A DNA stretch of 64,000 nt from Flavobacterium sp. (GCA_023259675.1 JALRGT010000011.1:1-64000), one strand, 5' to 3'; positions 28,405 to 38,199 are shown, counted from the stretch's first letter. Numbers and translations: made by a program. Notes: a model not told the origin generated them from the sequence alone.

Positions 28405-29838
28405 ATGAAAATTAAAATAAAAAATAGAATAGTTGTTTTACTTGTTTCAATTTTCACATTGACACTTGCGAATGCGCAGGTACAAACATCGGATGATAAT
28501 TACCGAAAACCGGTTATAGAAACGATACATAAGATTGAAACTATTTTTCATGTTACCATTAATGATAAAAGTGGGTTACTAAAAGGCAAGGAATTAGATT
28601 ATGCCGATTGGAGAATCCAACAAGGAAATCTAGAGGTTTCCTTAGCAAATGTTTTAGCTCCTTTTGATTTAATGTATTTTATGGAATCCGATGGAACGTA
28701 TACCATTCGAAAATTTGAATACGCAAGAATGTCGGTGGATAAAGCCAAAGAACGTTTGTCATTTCTTTCGGATTCCTATACGAATTTGAATGATTGGGAA
28801 ACGCGAAAAAAAGAATTAAAAGCTTGTATGCGTTCTTCATTTGGGTTAGACAAAGCGCCAGTTATGCCTAAATCGAAACCAATTCTGACGAAGAAAAGAA
28901 TATATAAAAATTATAGTGTGGAGAATATCGGTATAGAAATTTTGCCGGGTGTTTATGCCACTGGTTCCATATACAAACCCTATCCTCTAAAGAAAAAAGC
29001 AGCTATAATTATCACGCCCAATGGACATTTTGGTGATGGAAGATATAGAAAAGACGAGCAATTGCGTTGCGCAATGTTGGCTCAAATGGGAGCTATCGTA
29101 GTCAATTTTGATTTATTTGCCTGGGGAGAATCAACGCTTCAATTTCCTTCAACCTTTCATAGAAACAGCATCGCTTCTACCATTCAGGTATTAAGCGGAA
29201 TTCGATTATTAGACTATGTTTCAACGCTTAAATATTCCGATGTTTCCAGAGTTGGAGTAACCGGTGGTTCTGGTGGTGGTTCACACACGATGTTTTTGGC
29301 TGCATTGGATGACAGAGTCACAGTTTCTGTTCCTGTTGTAATGGTTTCGTCTTCTTTTTCGGGTGGCTGTCCTTGTGAGTCAGGACGTGGAATTCATTTA
29401 TGCGGAAACGGAACCAATAATGCAGAAATAGCAGCAATGATGGCTCCAAAACCACAATTGATTGTTTCAGATGGTAAAGATTGGACCGCCAATGTTCCAG
29501 AGTTAGAACTTCCTTTTATTCAGCGAACTTATGGTTTTTATGGTAAAAAAGAAATGGTTCAAAATGCTCATTTTCCAAAAGAAGGACATGATTATGGACT
29601 TTCGAAAAGAATGGCCATGTATCCTTTTATGGCCCAGTATTTAGGGTTGAATTTGGATAAAGTAAAGAACAACGAAGGAGAAATAGACGAATCGACTTGT
29701 GTGATAGAACCCAAAGAAAAAATGTATGTGTTTGGGGATAATGGAGAAAAATTACCGGCCAATGCTCTAAAAGACATTGATAAATTATATGAACTATTCG
29801 GAGAAAAAAACAAAAAAGAGTATCATGTTGAAAAGTAA
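28405..29838 (+). CDS. Secreted alpha/beta-hydrolase esterase with N-terminal STN-like domain
   Basis: A 477-residue exported protein (signal peptide 1-24, ending LANAQ). Residues about 37-103 resemble a secretin/TonB short N-terminal (STN) fold: GNLEVSLANVLAPFDLMYFMESDGTYTIRK. The rest is an alpha/beta hydrolase with a GGSGG nucleophile elbow (Ser289), a cysteine-rich insertion (GGCPCESGRGIHLCGNG) and the catalytic His395 in EGHDYG; Asp356 or Asp359 may complete the triad. It is probably an acetyl- or methyl-esterase on pectin; the RG-II-linked methylesterase family CE19 is a candidate. The last 14 bp overlap the GH95 start. Confidence 0.78.
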   Translation: MKIKIKNRIVVLLVSIFTLTLANAQVQTSDDNYRKPVIETIHKIETIFHVTINDKSGLLKGKELDYADWRIQQGNLEVSLANVLAPFDLMYFMESDGTYTIRKFEYARMSVDKAKERLSFLSDSYTNLNDWETRKKELKACMRSSFGLDKAPVMPKSKPILTKKRIYKNYSVENIGIEILPGVYATGSIYKPYPLKKKAAIIITPNGHFGDGRYRKDEQLRCAMLAQMGAIVVNFDLFAWGESTLQFPSTFHRNSIASTIQVLSGIRLLDYVSTLKYSDVSRVGVTGGSGGGSHTMFLAALDDRVTVSVPVVMVSSSFSGGCPCESGRGIHLCGNGTNNAEIAAMMAPKPQLIVSDGKDWTANVPELELPFIQRTYGFYGKKEMVQNAHFPKEGHDYGLSKRMAMYPFMAQYLGLNLDKVKNNEGEIDESTCVIEPKEKMYVFGDNGEKLPANALKDIDKLYELFGEKNKKEYHVEK

Positions 29839-32299
29839 ACTATATACCATTTTAATAGGAACGCTATTATTTGTTGGTCTACAAAATAGTTCGGCACAAA
29901 CGAATAATGAATTAAAATTGTGGTATAATAAACCTGCTGCAATTTGGAACGAAGCCTTGCCTTTGGGGAATGGTCGTTTAGGCGCTATGGTTTTTGGCGA
30001 TCCAGCGGTAGAACGTTTGCAATTGAACGAAGAAACAATTTGGGGTGGTTCTCCAAACAGTAATGCGCATGACAAAGCATTGAAAGCACTTCCTATCGTT
30101 CGTCAATTGATTTTTGAAGGGAAATATGATGAAGCCCAAGACTTGGCAACAAGAGAAATCAGGTCACAAACTAATAACGGCATGCCGTATCAAACGTTTG
30201 GAAGTGTGTATATTTCATTTCCGGGACATCAGAATTATTCCAATTATTACCGTGATTTAAATATTGAAAATGCTACGGCAAAAGTGCAGTATTCGGTAAA
30301 CGGAGTTACATTCACCAGAGAAATACTGACTTCCTTTTCAGATCAGGTGATTGCCGTAAAATTGACGGCAAGCCAACCGGGAAGTATTACGTGTAATGTG
30401 TTTATGAACAGCCCGTTCGATAAAACGGTTACTTCTACAGAGGGCAATCAAATTGCACTTGCAGGAATTAGTAGTACGGTCGAAGGGCAAAAAGGAAAAG
30501 TAAAATTTCAAGGAAGGTTAACGGCTAAAAATAGTGGAGGCGAAGTTTCGGTAAGTAACGGAATCATAAGTGTCAATAAAGCGGATAGTGTTACACTTTA
30601 TATTTCGATAGCCACTAATTTTAAAAATTACCAAGATATATCAGGAGATGAGGTTGCGAAAAGCAAAGAATATTTGGAAAAAGCAACTTCAAAAGATTTC
30701 GAAACGATAAAAAAGGCACATATTGCTTTTTATCAAAAATTCTTTAATCGAGTTGCATTGGATTTGAGTTCCAATGAAAAAGCGAAATTGCCTACAGACG
30801 AAAGAATACGAGATTTTTCCAAACAATTTGATCCGCAATTGGCGGCTTTGTATTTTCAATTTGGAAGATATTTGTTGATTTCGAGTTCTCAACCGGGAGG
30901 ACAACCAGCCAACTTACAAGGAATTTGGAATGATATGTTGGCACCGCCTTGGGAAAGTAAATACACGATGAACATCAATGCCGAAATGAATTATTGGCCA
31001 GCCGAATTGACGAATCTATCCGAAATGCACGAGCCTTTTATCGAAATGGCAAAAGAATTGAGCGTTACTGGTGCAGCAACGGCTAAGATTATGTATAATG
31101 CCAAAGGCTGGGTTTTGCATCACAATACGGATATTTGGCGAATTACGGGACCTATCGACAATTCAACATCAGGGATGTGGCCTACAGGTGGCGCTTGGGT
31201 TTGTCAGGATTTGTGGGAACGTTATTTGTACACTGGAGATAAAAAGTATTTAAATGAAATTTATCCAATCATGAAAGGCGCTACTGAGTTCTTTCTTGAT
31301 TTTATGGTACAGGATCCAAATTCAGGTTATTTGGTGGTGGTTCCATCCAATTCTCCTGAAAACACGCACGCTGGCGGTACGGGGAAATCGACCATCGCTT
31401 CTGGAACGACGATGGACAATCAATTGATTTTTGATTTGTTTACTCATGTGATTGAAGCATCAGAAGTGGTTGCTCCTGATCAGGCTTTCGCCAAAAAAAT
31501 AAAGGAAGCCTTAAATAAAATGGCACCAATGAAAGTGGGACAATACAGTCAGTTGCAAGAATGGCAAGAAGATTGGGATAATCCCGAAGACAAACACCGA
31601 CATGTTTCGCATTTGTATGGCTTGTTTCCTAGTAATCAGATATCTCCATTTAGAACGCCGGAATTATTTGAAGCTGCCAAAAATTCCTTAAATTACAGAG
31701 GCGATGAATCTACGGGTTGGTCTATGGGTTGGAAAGTGAATTTATGGGCTCGGTTATTAGATGGTGACCATGCGTATAAATTATTGCAAGATCAATTGCA
31801 TTTGGTAACTCCAGAACAACGAAGAGGAGGTGGAACGTACCCAAATATGTTCGATGCACATCAACCGTTTCAAATTGATGGGAATTTTGGATGTACTGCC
31901 GGAATTGCCGAGATGTTGATGCAAAGTCAGGAAGATGCGATTCAATTGTTGCCGGCTTTACCAAGTGTTTGGAAAGATGGTTCTGTAAAAGGTTTGGTAA
32001 CTCGTGGTGGTTTTGTGATAGATATGATTTGGAAAAATAACAAAGTATCTACACTAAAAATTTATTCGAAAATTGGAGGCAATTGCCGATTGAGATTGGA
32101 AAATTCTTTGACAGCAAGCAAAAGTGTTCGATTAAAAACGGCGAAAGGGAAAAATCCGAATCCGTTGTTTTATGAAGTTGAAGTTAAAAAACCGATTATT
32201 TCAGATAAAGCCAATCTTAAAAAAGTGGTGTTGCCAAAGTATTACGAATATGATGTAGAGATGAAAGCAGGTCAAAGTTATACCTTTTACGGGAATTAA
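29825..32299 (+). CDS. GH95-type alpha-L-fucosidase / alpha-L-galactosidase
   Basis: About 824 residues from ATG 29825, which places a normal signal peptide (MLKSKLYTILIGTLLFVGLQNSSAQ) first; a longer frame from 29777 would run through the esterase end and is unlikely. An N-terminal beta-sandwich (LWYNKPAAIWNEALPLGNGRLGAMVFG, LNEETIWGG) and (alpha/alpha)6 barrel (PANLQGIWNDMLAPPW, NINAEMNYWPAE, RHVSHLYGLFPSNQI, DGNFGCTAGIAEMLMQS) are textbook GH95. In RG-II degradation a GH95 enzyme removes L-galactose; in other glycans it removes fucose, so the exact sugar is open. Confidence 0.94.
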   Translation: MLKSKLYTILIGTLLFVGLQNSSAQTNNELKLWYNKPAAIWNEALPLGNGRLGAMVFGDPAVERLQLNEETIWGGSPNSNAHDKALKALPIVRQLIFEGKYDEAQDLATREIRSQTNNGMPYQTFGSVYISFPGHQNYSNYYRDLNIENATAKVQYSVNGVTFTREILTSFSDQVIAVKLTASQPGSITCNVFMNSPFDKTVTSTEGNQIALAGISSTVEGQKGKVKFQGRLTAKNSGGEVSVSNGIISVNKADSVTLYISIATNFKNYQDISGDEVAKSKEYLEKATSKDFETIKKAHIAFYQKFFNRVALDLSSNEKAKLPTDERIRDFSKQFDPQLAALYFQFGRYLLISSSQPGGQPANLQGIWNDMLAPPWESKYTMNINAEMNYWPAELTNLSEMHEPFIEMAKELSVTGAATAKIMYNAKGWVLHHNTDIWRITGPIDNSTSGMWPTGGAWVCQDLWERYLYTGDKKYLNEIYPIMKGATEFFLDFMVQDPNSGYLVVVPSNSPENTHAGGTGKSTIASGTTMDNQLIFDLFTHVIEASEVVAPDQAFAKKIKEALNKMAPMKVGQYSQLQEWQEDWDNPEDKHRHVSHLYGLFPSNQISPFRTPELFEAAKNSLNYRGDESTGWSMGWKVNLWARLLDGDHAYKLLQDQLHLVTPEQRRGGGTYPNMFDAHQPFQIDGNFGCTAGIAEMLMQSQEDAIQLLPALPSVWKDGSVKGLVTRGGFVIDMIWKNNKVSTLKIYSKIGGNCRLRLENSLTASKSVRLKTAKGKNPNPLFYEVEVKKPIISDKANLKKVVLPKYYEYDVEMKAGQSYTFYGN

Positions 32300-32304
32300 A
32301 CTTT

Positions 32305-32381
32305 CCTGCAAGGTTTTCAAAACCTTGTAGGTATAGTTCGTTAGATTGAAATACCTACAAGGTCAAAAAAGACCTTGCAGG
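32305..32381. repeat. Compound double-palindrome element
   Basis: Four 9-base arms are arranged in order: CCTGCAAGG (32305-32313), CCTTGTAGG (32323-32331), CCTACAAGG (32354-32362) and CCTTGCAGG (32373-32381). Arm 1 pairs perfectly with arm 4, and arm 2 (extended to 12 bp, 32323-32334) with arm 3 (32351-32362). Alternatively arms 1-2 and 3-4 form two hairpins with one G.T wobble each. It lies directly after the GH95 stop and may also work as a terminator. Confidence 0.7.
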
Positions 32382-32426
32382 ATTAGGAAATAAAGAGTTG
32401 ATTTTGATTACAATGTTCGCGTGAGT

Positions 32427-32502
32427 GATGGCAGTGGAGCTCTTTTTTTGAGAGGCTTTTTTTTGCCAATCAAAAAAAAGCGGGAACGGACAGCACGACC
32501 CG
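32427..32502 (+). repeat. Hairpin-centred dispersed repeat, copy 1
   Basis: The layout is a left block GATGGCAGTGGAGCTC, a hairpin (TTTTTTTGA at 32443-32451 with TCAAAAAAA at 32470-32478, and inner GGC-T8-GCC), then a right block AGCGGGAACGGACAGC. The same layout, including a GGC-T-tract-GCC centre, appears on the minus strand at 58531-58626. No open reading frame is supported. Confidence 0.5.
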
Positions 32503-32555
32503 AAGTTTTTCACGAAGGGGTACGCCCAAAAAATAAGAATTAAAAAAACAAAACA

Positions 32556-34124
32556 ATGTTACACCAATTGAAATATACAATAATAGCAATCGTCATTTTA
32601 GTTTTAGGATTGATTAGCGGTTGTAAATCAACAGCGAATCAATCCCAAAAAGAGAAATCAGTTGTTTTACAAAAAGAAAATTTCAAACATTATGTTGATT
32701 ATTTCAACACGATGGAAGATGAGAATTTGAAATTTGCCATTCCAAATGACAGTGCTTGGGTTTGGATGAAATCGAATATTCCGTTGTTTGAATGTCCGCA
32801 GCAAAACTTTGAAGAAATCTATTATTTCCGTTGGTGGAGCGTGCGCAAACATATCAAAAAAACACCGCAGGGATTTGCGATTACGGAGTTTTTGGTGGAT
32901 CGTTCTTATGCCGATAAATACAATTTAATTGCTTGTGCTCTAGGACATCATATTAACGAATTTAGATGGGTTCACGACCCAAAATACATCGAGCAAGACG
33001 TTCATTTATGGTATAGGGGAAATGAAGGAAAACCGATGAGTAAATTGTATAAATTTAGTAGTTGGACTGCCGATGCCTTGTACAATCGTTATTTGGTGAA
33101 CAAGGACGAAAAATTCTTATTGGATATGTATCTAGATATGGTGGCGGATTATGCGGTTTGGGAAAAAGACCGTCAGCGCAAGGATGGCTTGTTTTGGCAG
33201 CACGATGTAAAAGACGGCATGGAAGAATCCTTGAGTGGTGGACGCAAAGTACAAAATGCAAGGCCAACAATCAACAGTTATATGTATGGCAATGCGGTAG
33301 CGATTTCTAAAATGGCAGCCATGAAAGGCGACAAGGAAGCGATGGCAAAATTCAAAGCTAAAGCGGATAATTTGCAAAGTTTAATTGAAAAAAAACTATG
33401 GAATCCAAAAGACGAATTCTTTGAAACTTTTACGGAGAAAGATACTTTGGCTGAGGTAAGAGAAGCAATCGGATTTATTCCGTGGTATTTCAATTTGCCA
33501 CAAAAAGACAAAGGTTTCGAAAAAGCTTGGGAACAAATTAAGGATGAAAAAGGGTTTTCGGCTCCTTTTGGTTTGACTACTGCCGAGCGCAGAAGTCCAC
33601 GTTTTAGAACACATGGAACCGGAACTTGCGAATGGGACGGAGCGATTTGGCCTTTTGCAACTTCCCAGACTTTGACGGCTTTGGCCAATGTTTTAAATAA
33701 TTACAATCAAAATTTCGTTGCCAAAACCGATTATTTCAAACAAATGAATTTGTATGTTGAATCACAGTATTATCGTGGCCGACCATATGTGGGTGAATAT
33801 TTAGATGAAACAACAGGTTATTGGTTAATGGGCGACAGGGAACGCAGTCGTTACTACAACCATTCGACCTTCAATGATTTGATGATTACAGGACTCGTTG
33901 GTTTACGCCCGAGAGCCGATGAAAAAATTGAGGTAAATCCGTTGATTCCACAAGAAAAATGGGATTGGTTTTGCTTGGATAATGTGTTGTATCACGGGAA
34001 TATCATCACGATTCTTTGGGATAAAACCGGAGAGAAATACCATAAAGGAAAAGGCTTCAGAATTTTTAAAAATGGAAAGGAAATCGCTGTTTCAGAAAAA
34101 TTAGAAAAATTAGTATCGGAATAA
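32556..34124 (+). CDS. MGH1-like (alpha/alpha)6 glycoside hydrolase, lipoprotein
   Basis: A 522-residue lipoprotein (LISGCKS, Cys23). The single (alpha/alpha)6-barrel pattern includes YYFRWWSVRKHIKKTPQGF, VHLWYRGNEGKPM, SYMYGNAVAISKMA, GTGTCEWDGAIWPFATSQTLTAL and RSRYYNHSTFNDLMITGLVGLRPR. This fits the MGH1-like/GH63-related clan that also contains the RG-II beta-L-arabinofuranosidase family GH142; exact family is unresolved. The conserved EWDGAIWPF motif probably supplies an acidic catalytic residue. It begins 256 bp after GH95 behind two repeat elements, and the second GH78 follows after 17 bp. Confidence 0.72.
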   Translation: MLHQLKYTIIAIVILVLGLISGCKSTANQSQKEKSVVLQKENFKHYVDYFNTMEDENLKFAIPNDSAWVWMKSNIPLFECPQQNFEEIYYFRWWSVRKHIKKTPQGFAITEFLVDRSYADKYNLIACALGHHINEFRWVHDPKYIEQDVHLWYRGNEGKPMSKLYKFSSWTADALYNRYLVNKDEKFLLDMYLDMVADYAVWEKDRQRKDGLFWQHDVKDGMEESLSGGRKVQNARPTINSYMYGNAVAISKMAAMKGDKEAMAKFKAKADNLQSLIEKKLWNPKDEFFETFTEKDTLAEVREAIGFIPWYFNLPQKDKGFEKAWEQIKDEKGFSAPFGLTTAERRSPRFRTHGTGTCEWDGAIWPFATSQTLTALANVLNNYNQNFVAKTDYFKQMNLYVESQYYRGRPYVGEYLDETTGYWLMGDRERSRYYNHSTFNDLMITGLVGLRPRADEKIEVNPLIPQEKWDWFCLDNVLYHGNIITILWDKTGEKYHKGKGFRIFKNGKEIAVSEKLEKLVSE

Positions 34125-34141
34125 ATATCAGATTACAACTT

Positions 34142-36907
34142 ATGAAAAAAATAGTTCTACATACCTTCATCCTCATTGCATTGCTCTGTTTTTCTTTGGC
34201 GAAAGCCCAAACAAAAATCAGTGTGACGAATCTGCAATGCGAAATGCTGAACAATCCGGAAGGGATTGATGTGGTCAAACCCCGTTTAAGCTGGCAAATA
34301 AAAGCAGATGTAAACGATGTAAAGCAAACGGCGTATCAAATTATGGTTGCTTCGACTTTGGAAAACCTGAATGCGAACCAAGCCGATTTATGGGATAGCG
34401 AAAAAGTAACCGGAAATCAATCTGTTAATATTATTTACAACGGGAAAAAGTTGGGAGACCGACAAAATGCGTTTTGGAAAGTAACCGTTTTTACCAACAA
34501 AGGTGAAGTAAAATCGGCGACAACTGCTCATTTCAGCATCGGGATTTTGACCTATGCCGATTGGAAATCGACGCGCTGGATTGGGTATGAAAAATTATCG
34601 AAAGACGATAGCGTTTCCCAGTATTCCAGATTGTCTGCCCGTTATTTGCGAAAAGAAATCGATTTGAAAAAACAAATCAAATCCGCCAAAGTGTTTATTA
34701 TGGGGATGGGCTTGTACGAGCTGTACATTAATGGAAATAAAATTGGCGACCAAGTATTGGCACCCGTTCCGACGGATTACACCAAAAATGTAAAATACAA
34801 TGTTTTTGATGTGACTTCGCAGTTGAAAGAAGGCAAAAATATGTTGGGGACAATTTTAGGAAACGGACGATTTTTTGCGATGCGTCAGGATTATAAACCG
34901 TACAAAATAAAATCATTTGGTTTCCCAAAAATGGCTTTGCAGTTGTTTGTCGAATATACCGATGGAAGCAAAGAAGTAATTCGTACCGATGACACTTGGA
35001 AGTTAACAACCGATGGACCAATTTTGTCCAACAACGAATACGACGGCGAAGAATACGATGCCCGCAAGGAAATGAAAGGCTGGAACACCACCAACTTTGA
35101 TGATTCTTCTTGGTTAAATGCTCGTTATGTGCAAGAACCAGGAGGTTTTTATGAAGCGCAAATGACACCCAACATGAAAATAAAGGGTGAAGTAAAACCT
35201 ATTTCAATTACATCAACTCCCAGAGGAACTTATATTTTGGACATGGGGCAAAATATGGTGGGTTGGCTGCAATTGAAAGTAAAAGGGAAAAGTGGCGACC
35301 AAATCACGATGAAATTTGCTGAATCTTTACAAAATGATGGTTCGTTATACATTGCCAATTTGCGTGATGCCAAAACGACCGATGTGTATACGCTGAAAGG
35401 AGAAGGAGAAGAAATTTGGGAACCTCGTTTTATATTTCACGGTTTCCGATTTGTGGAGATTTCAGGTTTTCCGACCAAACCAACATTGGACAATTTTATT
35501 GGAAAAGTGGTGTATGACGATTTAAAAACAACAGGAACTTTTGAATGTTCAGATGCTACGATGAATCAAATTTTCAAAAATGCGTACTGGGGAATTCGTG
35601 GAAATTACAAAGGAATGCCGATAGATTGTCCACAACGGAATGAGCGTCAGCCTTGGTTGGGTGACCGAACAACGGGTGCTTATGGCGAAAGTTTTCTATT
35701 CGATAACCAGACCTTGTATGCCAAATGGCTGGATGATATTAAATATTCCCAAACCCAAGATGGAGGATTGCCTGATGTAGCACCAGCATTTTGGCGTTAT
35801 TATGGTGATAATGTGACTTGGCCGGGAACCTACATTACAGTTGCCGATATGTTGTACCAACAATTTGCCGACGAAGAAGTCATTAAAAAACAATATCCAT
35901 ATATGAAAAAATGGATGGTGTATATGGAGGAAAATTATCTGCAAAATGATTTAATGGACAAAGATAAATATGGAGATTGGTGCGTGCCGCCGGAATCATT
36001 GGAACTGATTCGTTCCAAAGATCCAGCCCGTTTAACGGACGGTGAAGTTCTGTCAAGTGCTTTTTATTATCGGTTGTTGGGGATAATGAAAAAGTTTGCA
36101 ATTATTGCAAATGCAGAAGGCGATATTGCTCATTATGATGATTTGGCCACAAGAATTAAAAAAGCATTTAATGCTAAATATTTGAATACTTCGACCAATA
36201 GCTACGCCAATAATACGGTTACAGCCAATGTCCTGCCTTTGGCTTTCGGTATGGTTCCGGAAAACCTAAAAGAGAAAGTGTTCCAAAATATGGTTTACGA
36301 AGTAGAAGTTACTAAAAACGGTCACATAAGTACAGGCGTAATTGGAACACAATTTTTAATGCGAACGCTTTCTGAAAATGGACGCGCTGATTTGGCTTAT
36401 AGATTAGCTTCCAACAAAACCTATCCAAGTTGGGGTTATATGGTAGAGAATGGAGCGACTACCATTTGGGAATTATGGAACGGAAACACTGCCGATCCAA
36501 CAATGAATTCACAAAATCACGTAATGTTGTTGGGTGATTTATTGATTTGGTATTATGAAAATATGGCGGGAATCAAGAGTAATCCGGAGCAACCCGGTTT
36601 CAAACAAATCATAATGAAACCCGATTTTACTGCAGGATTGAATTATGTAAATGCTTCATACGAATCCATTCACGGATTGATTGAAAGCAATTGGAAGAAA
36701 AACAAGAAAAATTTAGACTGGAAAATTACAATTCCGGTAAACACTACGGCAGTAGTTTATTTGCCAACAACCAATGCTTCGGTTGTGAAGATTAATAATC
36801 AAAAATTAGAAAAATCGGCAATAGCTTATAGTATAGAAAAAAACAAACTGGTTTTGGAATTAAAATCAGGGTCGTATCAAATAAATGTGAATAATATAAA
36901 TCAATAA
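34142..36907 (+). CDS. GH78 alpha-L-rhamnosidase (second)
   Basis: A 921-residue exported enzyme (signal peptide about 1-22, ending AKAQ). Domain order is Ig-like (about 28-130, LQCEMLNNPEGIDVVKPRLSWQI), beta-sandwich (about 150-330), a second beta domain ending near 465, (alpha/alpha)6 barrel with MPIDCPQRNERQPWLGDRT and GGLPDVAPAFWRYYGD, and C-terminal beta domain (GFKQIIMKPDF). It is divergent from the enzyme at 25611 (different residues after DCPQR), suggesting action on a different rhamnosyl linkage. The next gene begins 2 bp later. Confidence 0.93.
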   Translation: MKKIVLHTFILIALLCFSLAKAQTKISVTNLQCEMLNNPEGIDVVKPRLSWQIKADVNDVKQTAYQIMVASTLENLNANQADLWDSEKVTGNQSVNIIYNGKKLGDRQNAFWKVTVFTNKGEVKSATTAHFSIGILTYADWKSTRWIGYEKLSKDDSVSQYSRLSARYLRKEIDLKKQIKSAKVFIMGMGLYELYINGNKIGDQVLAPVPTDYTKNVKYNVFDVTSQLKEGKNMLGTILGNGRFFAMRQDYKPYKIKSFGFPKMALQLFVEYTDGSKEVIRTDDTWKLTTDGPILSNNEYDGEEYDARKEMKGWNTTNFDDSSWLNARYVQEPGGFYEAQMTPNMKIKGEVKPISITSTPRGTYILDMGQNMVGWLQLKVKGKSGDQITMKFAESLQNDGSLYIANLRDAKTTDVYTLKGEGEEIWEPRFIFHGFRFVEISGFPTKPTLDNFIGKVVYDDLKTTGTFECSDATMNQIFKNAYWGIRGNYKGMPIDCPQRNERQPWLGDRTTGAYGESFLFDNQTLYAKWLDDIKYSQTQDGGLPDVAPAFWRYYGDNVTWPGTYITVADMLYQQFADEEVIKKQYPYMKKWMVYMEENYLQNDLMDKDKYGDWCVPPESLELIRSKDPARLTDGEVLSSAFYYRLLGIMKKFAIIANAEGDIAHYDDLATRIKKAFNAKYLNTSTNSYANNTVTANVLPLAFGMVPENLKEKVFQNMVYEVEVTKNGHISTGVIGTQFLMRTLSENGRADLAYRLASNKTYPSWGYMVENGATTIWELWNGNTADPTMNSQNHVMLLGDLLIWYYENMAGIKSNPEQPGFKQIIMKPDFTAGLNYVNASYESIHGLIESNWKKNKKNLDWKITIPVNTTAVVYLPTTNASVVKINNQKLEKSAIAYSIEKNKLVLELKSGSYQINVNNINQ

Positions 36908-36909
36908 TA

Positions 36910-38055
36910 ATGAAAACGTTACAAATTACCCTCGTCCTTTTAACCGTACTACTTTTGGGAAGCTGCAAATCAGCTTTAGAAAAAAAGACTTGGAAAGAAG
37001 GAATTTTAGTAGATGAATTTATATACGACAAAGCACCTTATCCGTCCTGCCACGCTGTAACGATTGTGGAAGCAACCAATGGTGATTTAGTTGCTTCTTG
37101 GTTTGGAGGGACACACGAAAGACATCCTGATGTTTGTATTTATGTGAGCAGAAAACCTAAAGGCAGTGACAAATGGACCGAAGGTATTCAAGTTGCCGAT
37201 GGTGTGATGAAAGAAGGGCCAAGATTGCCAACCTGGAATCCTGTTTTGTACCAAATTCCGGGTGGCGATTTGATGCTTTTTTATAAAATTGGTCCAAAAC
37301 CATCAGAATGGTGGGGAATGCTAAGAAGATCTTCTGATGGTGGAAAAACTTGGTCGGAAGCTGAAAAAATGCCTGACGGATTCTTGGGGCCTATCAAAAA
37401 CAAACCAGTATTGTTAAGCAACGGAACACTATTGCTTCCTTCAAGCATTGAAGGTGACGGATGGCGTTTGCGTATGGAATCTACTCCGGATTTTGGTAAA
37501 ACCTGGGTTATGGGAGACACTTTGTCTAGAGGAAAACAAAAAATTAATGCCATTCAGCCCAGTATTCTTTTTCACAAAGACGGAAGTATTCAGGCGATTG
37601 GAAGAACCAGAAACAGAGCTATATTCAGCACTTTTTCTAATGATAATGGGGAAACCTGGTCTGATTTAGAGTTAATTGGTTTGCCAAACAACAACTCAGG
37701 AACCGATGCGGTTACCTTAAAGAATGGGAAACACTTATTGGTTTACAATCACGTTTTGCCTCCTGGAACCGAAGCCAAAGGACCAAGAACACCGTTGAAT
37801 GTTTCTATTTCGGATGATGGGATTCACTGGAACGCTGCCTTGGTTTTGGAAGATTCAAAAATTAGTCAGTATTCCTATCCTTCGATAATTCAAAGTAAAG
37901 ACGGAATGGTACATATTGTCTATACCTGGAGAAGAGAAAAATTGAAATATGTAAAAATTAACCCAAGTAAATTGGTAGCATTACCTATTAAAAATGGTAT
38001 TTGGCCAGGTGACGAAAATAAAGTGGTAACAGCTGTTAAGGCAGAAGAAGAGTAA
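36910..38055 (+). CDS. Sialidase-like Asp-box beta-propeller lipoprotein
   Basis: A 381-residue lipoprotein (LLLGSCKS, Cys19). Repeated Asp-box motifs are visible: SSDGGKTWSEA, SNDNGETWSDL and SDDGIHWNA, plus a TPDFGKTW variant, consistent with a six-bladed sialidase-type propeller. An Arg-Ile-Pro motif typical of true sialidases is not seen; instead there is SWFGGTHERHPD near residue 60. Its substrate is therefore unknown; in this context an acidic sugar of pectin (Kdo, glucuronate or similar) is a guess. It follows GH78 by 2 bp. Confidence 0.72.
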   Translation: MKTLQITLVLLTVLLLGSCKSALEKKTWKEGILVDEFIYDKAPYPSCHAVTIVEATNGDLVASWFGGTHERHPDVCIYVSRKPKGSDKWTEGIQVADGVMKEGPRLPTWNPVLYQIPGGDLMLFYKIGPKPSEWWGMLRRSSDGGKTWSEAEKMPDGFLGPIKNKPVLLSNGTLLLPSSIEGDGWRLRMESTPDFGKTWVMGDTLSRGKQKINAIQPSILFHKDGSIQAIGRTRNRAIFSTFSNDNGETWSDLELIGLPNNNSGTDAVTLKNGKHLLVYNHVLPPGTEAKGPRTPLNVSISDDGIHWNAALVLEDSKISQYSYPSIIQSKDGMVHIVYTWRREKLKYVKINPSKLVALPIKNGIWPGDENKVVTAVKAEEE

Positions 38056-38085
38056 AAATTATAACTAATTAGATAGAAATATAGG

Positions 38086-38131
38086 TCACAGATAAAAAAG
38101 ATTTAAAGGATTTCTTTAATCTGTGGCAAAA
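38086..38131 (+). repeat. Inverted-repeat element containing the second copy of TTTAATCTGTGGCAAAA
   Basis: CACAGAT at 38087-38093 is the inverse of ATCTGTG at 38119-38125; the right arm is part of a 17-base string also found at 3767-3783. It lies in the 114-bp gap before the TIM-barrel gene. Confidence 0.5.
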
Positions 38132-38199
38132 AAAATAACATGCCTTTTAGGCTGTCATAAAGAAATAATATGAGGAATAGTGATTTCAAGAGCAATTTC

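Noticed and set aside
29777..29824. Upstream extension of GH95
   Set aside because: It would translate through the esterase 3' end and bury the signal peptide 16 residues in; ATG 29825 is better.
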